Under the pieces are notes generated by a model. That model searched no databases. It saw only the letters and a program-made list of their open reading frames with translations, and was not told the DNA's origin. Positions 60,565 to 64,000 of a stretch of DNA of 64,000 nucleotides are shown here, piece after piece (the stretch's first letter is position 1; each line of letters begins with the position of its first letter). Both the position numbers and the translations under genes were made by a program. This stretch comes from Plasmopara viticola. Lineage: Eukaryota; Oomycota; Peronosporomycetes; Peronosporales; Peronosporaceae. The stretch spans positions 62,001-126,000 of the forward strand of contig MBPM02000127.1 of assembly GCA_001695595.3 (NCBI GenBank). Direction: 5' to 3'.

Positions 60565-61960
60565 CTATCGGAATCTTGTGATATTTTCTACCAAGCTGCG
60601 TTGTACAAGTGCGTGAGTGTCGCGTGCTTCGGACTTAGAGTATGACGGCATCAGCAAAAGATAAAAGAAATAGTTTTTACATAATAGCGTAAGAATTTGA
60701 TTTTCCATTGAAACTTTTACTATACAGTGTTGCGTGAAATTTGCGAAGAGCACATGGTTCCGGGAATCGAAAGAGCTAATGAAGCTTTTGAATTTCAACG
60801 CCTTCGGAGACTTGCTTGTGTAAAGCACTCGATGCAGCTCTGCGACGATGCGAATGCTCCGTGCATCGATCGTGTTAGTGCGAATACGAGCACCGTTTGA
60901 CCCATCCACCAATTGTAATTGCTTGGTACTGGAAAACGAACTGAGTAGGGAAGCAGAAGGCGGAATAATGTCACCGCCTGACATACTCCGGAGTAGACAC
61001 ACTCAGGTGCTCGCATCTTCGTCTTTCGATCCAGAGCAGACAAAAAGAATCTTCACCAGCTACCATAAAACAAAACGTTCGCTTGGTTTCATCGGGCTCT
61101 AAGAAGCGTACAGACAGCATGGCATCCTGCAACTGCATCTCTTCACGTAGCTTGACAAAGTTGCTGCCTTTGTAGTACTGCAGCGATGCCCACTACTCTC
61201 CTGTTGCTACATTCGTTCTCTTACATCAGTCCGAAATATCGTCCTTTCCACCTTTTCCTAAAAACTCTTAATTAATGACGCAACCTAGACTCTTACTCAT
61301 ACACGTACATGACATTCGCCTGCATGTAAAGCCAGCCACTGCGTACCAACTCTCGGTCAACACGTATCGACAACGAGCTTCTCGTTGATCCTTGCGACTT
61401 GTTGTTCGAATTTCTCGAGATTTACTCTGTATCTCTTGTAAACATGCTTAACATAGTCTCTTTATCTGGTACGCGAACTGACCGAACAACTCGCTTAGCC
61501 GAAGTTCTACACGAAACTTTTTCACTATCCAACTGTCCATGGGTTCGTTGTGCGTCCTCTGCAGTCTACAGCACCGGCACAAATTCGACGACCTCTGCAT
61601 CGTACTCACCAACCACAAACTTAGCTTCAGCTCCTCCTATTTCACTTTCGACTTCCACCTACTTTTCTATTTTTCGACTTTTTGTGCATTTTTTTTTGTG
61701 TCTCAACAGCCAATCAAGCCAATCAAATACCGAGAAGATAGGAAGTGGAAAACTGGGGGTTAGCAGCTCCTTTCAACGCAGCTTTTGACACAAAAGTTTG
61801 GCTATGTGCTGCACAAGTTTGACAACGCGCATTGCGTTATGTTTGTACAGCACTTGAACCAAGCACCGCACCACACACGCAACACTGTATGGTAAACCTT
61901 ATGACATAAATAGCAAACACAGTCACGGTGCTCGTGAGAATGGTTGTGTGCCAACATGTC
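60565..61960 (-). pseudogene. FYVE/PH-domain gene remnant
   Basis: Read right to left, the minus strand gives CVCYLCHKVYHTVLR and CGAWFKCCTNI (about 61850-61925), recalling the paired cysteines of a FYVE zinc finger. Next come LEKFEQQVARINEKLV (about 61380-61425), SGWLYMQ, RKRWKGRYFGL and LQYYKGSNFVKLREEM (61150-61345), the pattern of a PH domain. A 145-codon frame (60565-61002) continues. Such proteins bind phosphoinositides on membranes. The pieces lie in different frames. Possible introns exist (a GTAAG donor near 61228 and a TTTTTAG acceptor near 61260), but no simple splice set joins all parts in frame, and near 60970 a one-base shift ends one frame. A decayed gene is likelier than a working one. 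Confidence 0.45.
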
Positions 61961-64000
61961 GAATGACATTCCGGTCAATGCTTGCGCCTCGCGCCTCGAT
62001 TATTCTCTGTTAAAGACCCAAACCTCATCGGCTGCTACTGCCCGTCCTATGCATTGGCGATCAGGCCTTTTCTTGACAAAGTCCACACCTATTTACTGAC
62101 CCTGTGGCTCGTGTATGCTGACCCAAGCAGCTCAAATAGATCCTGATGACCGGAGCAGTTAGCCATACATAATTTGAGTCATATAAAATAGCTTATAAAA
62201 ATCGCTACAGCGGTTATTTAACATACGTTCAAAATTATAGTACGTCCACTTAAAAAAGGCTATTTATTAAAAATTCGTTAACAGACACACGTGCAATTTT
62301 GTATCTTTTCTGTCAATTTTTATCGGCCACTAGGTTACTATTGACGATTAATGTACAAAAAATAAACATACCTCAGCCCTTTTTTGACAAAATCTTGAAT
62401 GGCTTACTCGAACAGTACCCGGGCTTTTCAATTATATTCATATGAGCACTATGCCTCTCGTCTTACTAGCGGTGATGATGATTGTATTTTGTCAGAAAAT
62501 AGATACAAGCAAAAAAGGCAATGCTGTAAAACAAGACGATAATGGTAGCGAGATAGATTGTGGTAGTGCAGGCTCTACAGAAGTCTAGATCAGCGCCCTC
62601 GTGCGCTATTTGATTAGTTGTCTTTATAGTAGCAGCATGAATCGAATCTTTTAGAGGCCGTACTTTAATCAAGTCATTTACAAAACATGTGTATATCTTC
62701 AGTGTTAAAACTCCAAAGCGGCAGAATCTACAGCGACACCATGTTAGCTTAAAAAGTGACTGCAGACAAACTATTAGTAGTAAAGCTCCCTTTTGACATC
62801 AATTCAGCTCGGAGTAATTTCACATTCTGATTTTTTAGCATATTGAGAGGACGTTCTTAATTCGGATATGAGAACAGAACAAGCTTCTCCCAGACCAAGA
62901 TCTTGATTTTTTTGTCCATACAAGTTAGGACTTTCTGTCACTTATCACAAATCGTTGTTGAAGTATTTATAAGCTCATTCAACAAACGCGGTGACCATCA
63001 CAACTTGTCAAAATACAGACCCTTACCCGAACCGGCAAATTGGTTGTCGTCATTGTCGTGTTTTGCTACAGACATTATTCATGCGATGCAATCCAAGTTT
63101 ATAGTGTTCGAAACGTAATAAAGTCAAGGCTATGGGGAAAATATATATGAATAAATAGTGTATTATATAAATTAAAGTATAGACCTTATCACTGCGCAAG
63201 GAATGAGTCTTAAAGTGCATTCGGTTGCAAACATCTACCAAGAAATGGAAGCAGTTGTTCGATGGGAGATCTTAGATCGTCACGCACGTCTCTTCTGTGC
63301 AAAGTGCCATGTGATTCCGTCACTTTTGGTAGACTACGCGGGTAACACCACACCTAGGTAGTTTCCTTGAGATAGTGTGTACCGGATACTTAACATCCGT
63401 TATGATCTCTGGCTGAGGTGCAGTGGATGCTGCCTATAAGGCTGATCCAAGACAAGTTCGTCTAGTACAGAAAATGTATGTATATCTTCAAGAAAAGGTT
63501 TCATATCTACTATCATCATTTCAGAGTAATCTCGGCTTTTAATTTAGCAAAAAGCTTGTCAGCTTCGAGGCACAATAGATCCGACAACTCTAGCAGTGTT
63601 TTGATTGGAGGTTTGTACGGCGGCGAGTAAATTTGTGGAGTTTTTCTGGGAATAGACTTTCTTTGTCAACCGCGGTATCGCTCATGACGCCCAAACACCG
63701 ATATTGTATCGCATCCCCAATCTCTTCTAGTGGAGCTGTGTTATTTCGCTACTTATCTGTTATCCTTGGGTCTTGCGGATCGATGCTCCCCGCTTGAGAA
63801 GCTTTGTCACCTGCAGTTAGTGACTCTATGGTTTTTACCTGGAATGCTATGCTACCCACGACCTATGTTGCCCGCGTGCAAAACTCTGTTTCCCACACAT
63901 GAAAACTCTATTTTCTATTTCCTCCACCCGTACAGCATACTTTATCCTGTGCATTGCGAATCTATGGGACTTACTTACGGAGCTTTGCTACGTGTAACTG
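61961..64000. other. no clear gene
   Basis: Up to 62150 the minus strand may hold further upstream parts of the FYVE/PH remnant. Beyond that only short frames occur, for example 62466-62672 (-), 68 codons with one hydrophobic stretch. Nothing else is recognised. Confidence 0.3.

Noticed and set aside
1..64000. CRISPR array, bacterial operon or rRNA
   Set aside because: Introns, LTR elements and gene types are eukaryotic. No regularly spaced repeats with unique spacers and no rRNA-like blocks were seen.

Overview
The window looks like nuclear DNA of an oomycete, most probably a downy mildew or Phytophthora relative. Three things support this. There is a secreted protein with an RxLR motif followed by a dEER motif (11626-13359). 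There is a tyrosine-kinase-like membrane kinase with a single transmembrane segment. The few conserved genes carry short GT-AG introns of 60-90 bases. The species cannot be fixed from the sequence alone; Plasmopara is a guess.

Most of the window is decayed transposable elements. Bases 440-8972 hold a large inverted repeat (arms of about 1 kb, about 96% alike where compared) with a nearly complete but broken Ty1/copia element (3574-7934) against the inner edge of one arm. Bases 9440-11278 hold an internally deleted LINE and a short LINE-derived element. The RxLR effector follows directly. Bases 13990-19640 are a broken Ty3/gypsy element, and 28530-32740 are a second copy of the same family. 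Further gypsy pieces lie at 36950-37120, 39540-41740, 44250-45400 and 54430-55325. A LINE reverse-transcriptase remnant lies at 21640-23330. A four-unit palindromic array sits inside a longer hairpin at 20333-20524.

Conserved cellular genes are few. A mitochondrial succinyl-CoA synthetase beta subunit (47344-48746, +) and an ARL3-type small GTPase (48907-49521, -) converge with 160 bases between them. A TKL-type transmembrane kinase (57829-59414, -) lies further on. A remnant resembling a FYVE/PH-domain gene (about 60565-61960, -) lies near the right end. A broken relative of the RxLR effector lies at about 55320-55945.

The most interesting signals are three. Six LINE-derived elements share both ends, and the five short ones share the same internal deletions; most carry clear target-site duplications, as expected of a SINE-like family that borrows LINE machinery. 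The effector contains a tandem duplication of about 153 residues, while its pseudogene relative shows only one unit. The palindromic array is the third. I found no convincing new multi-gene system. Long stretches (23330-28500, 32750-39350, 41740-44250, 51243-54430, 62150-64000) show nothing I can name with confidence.
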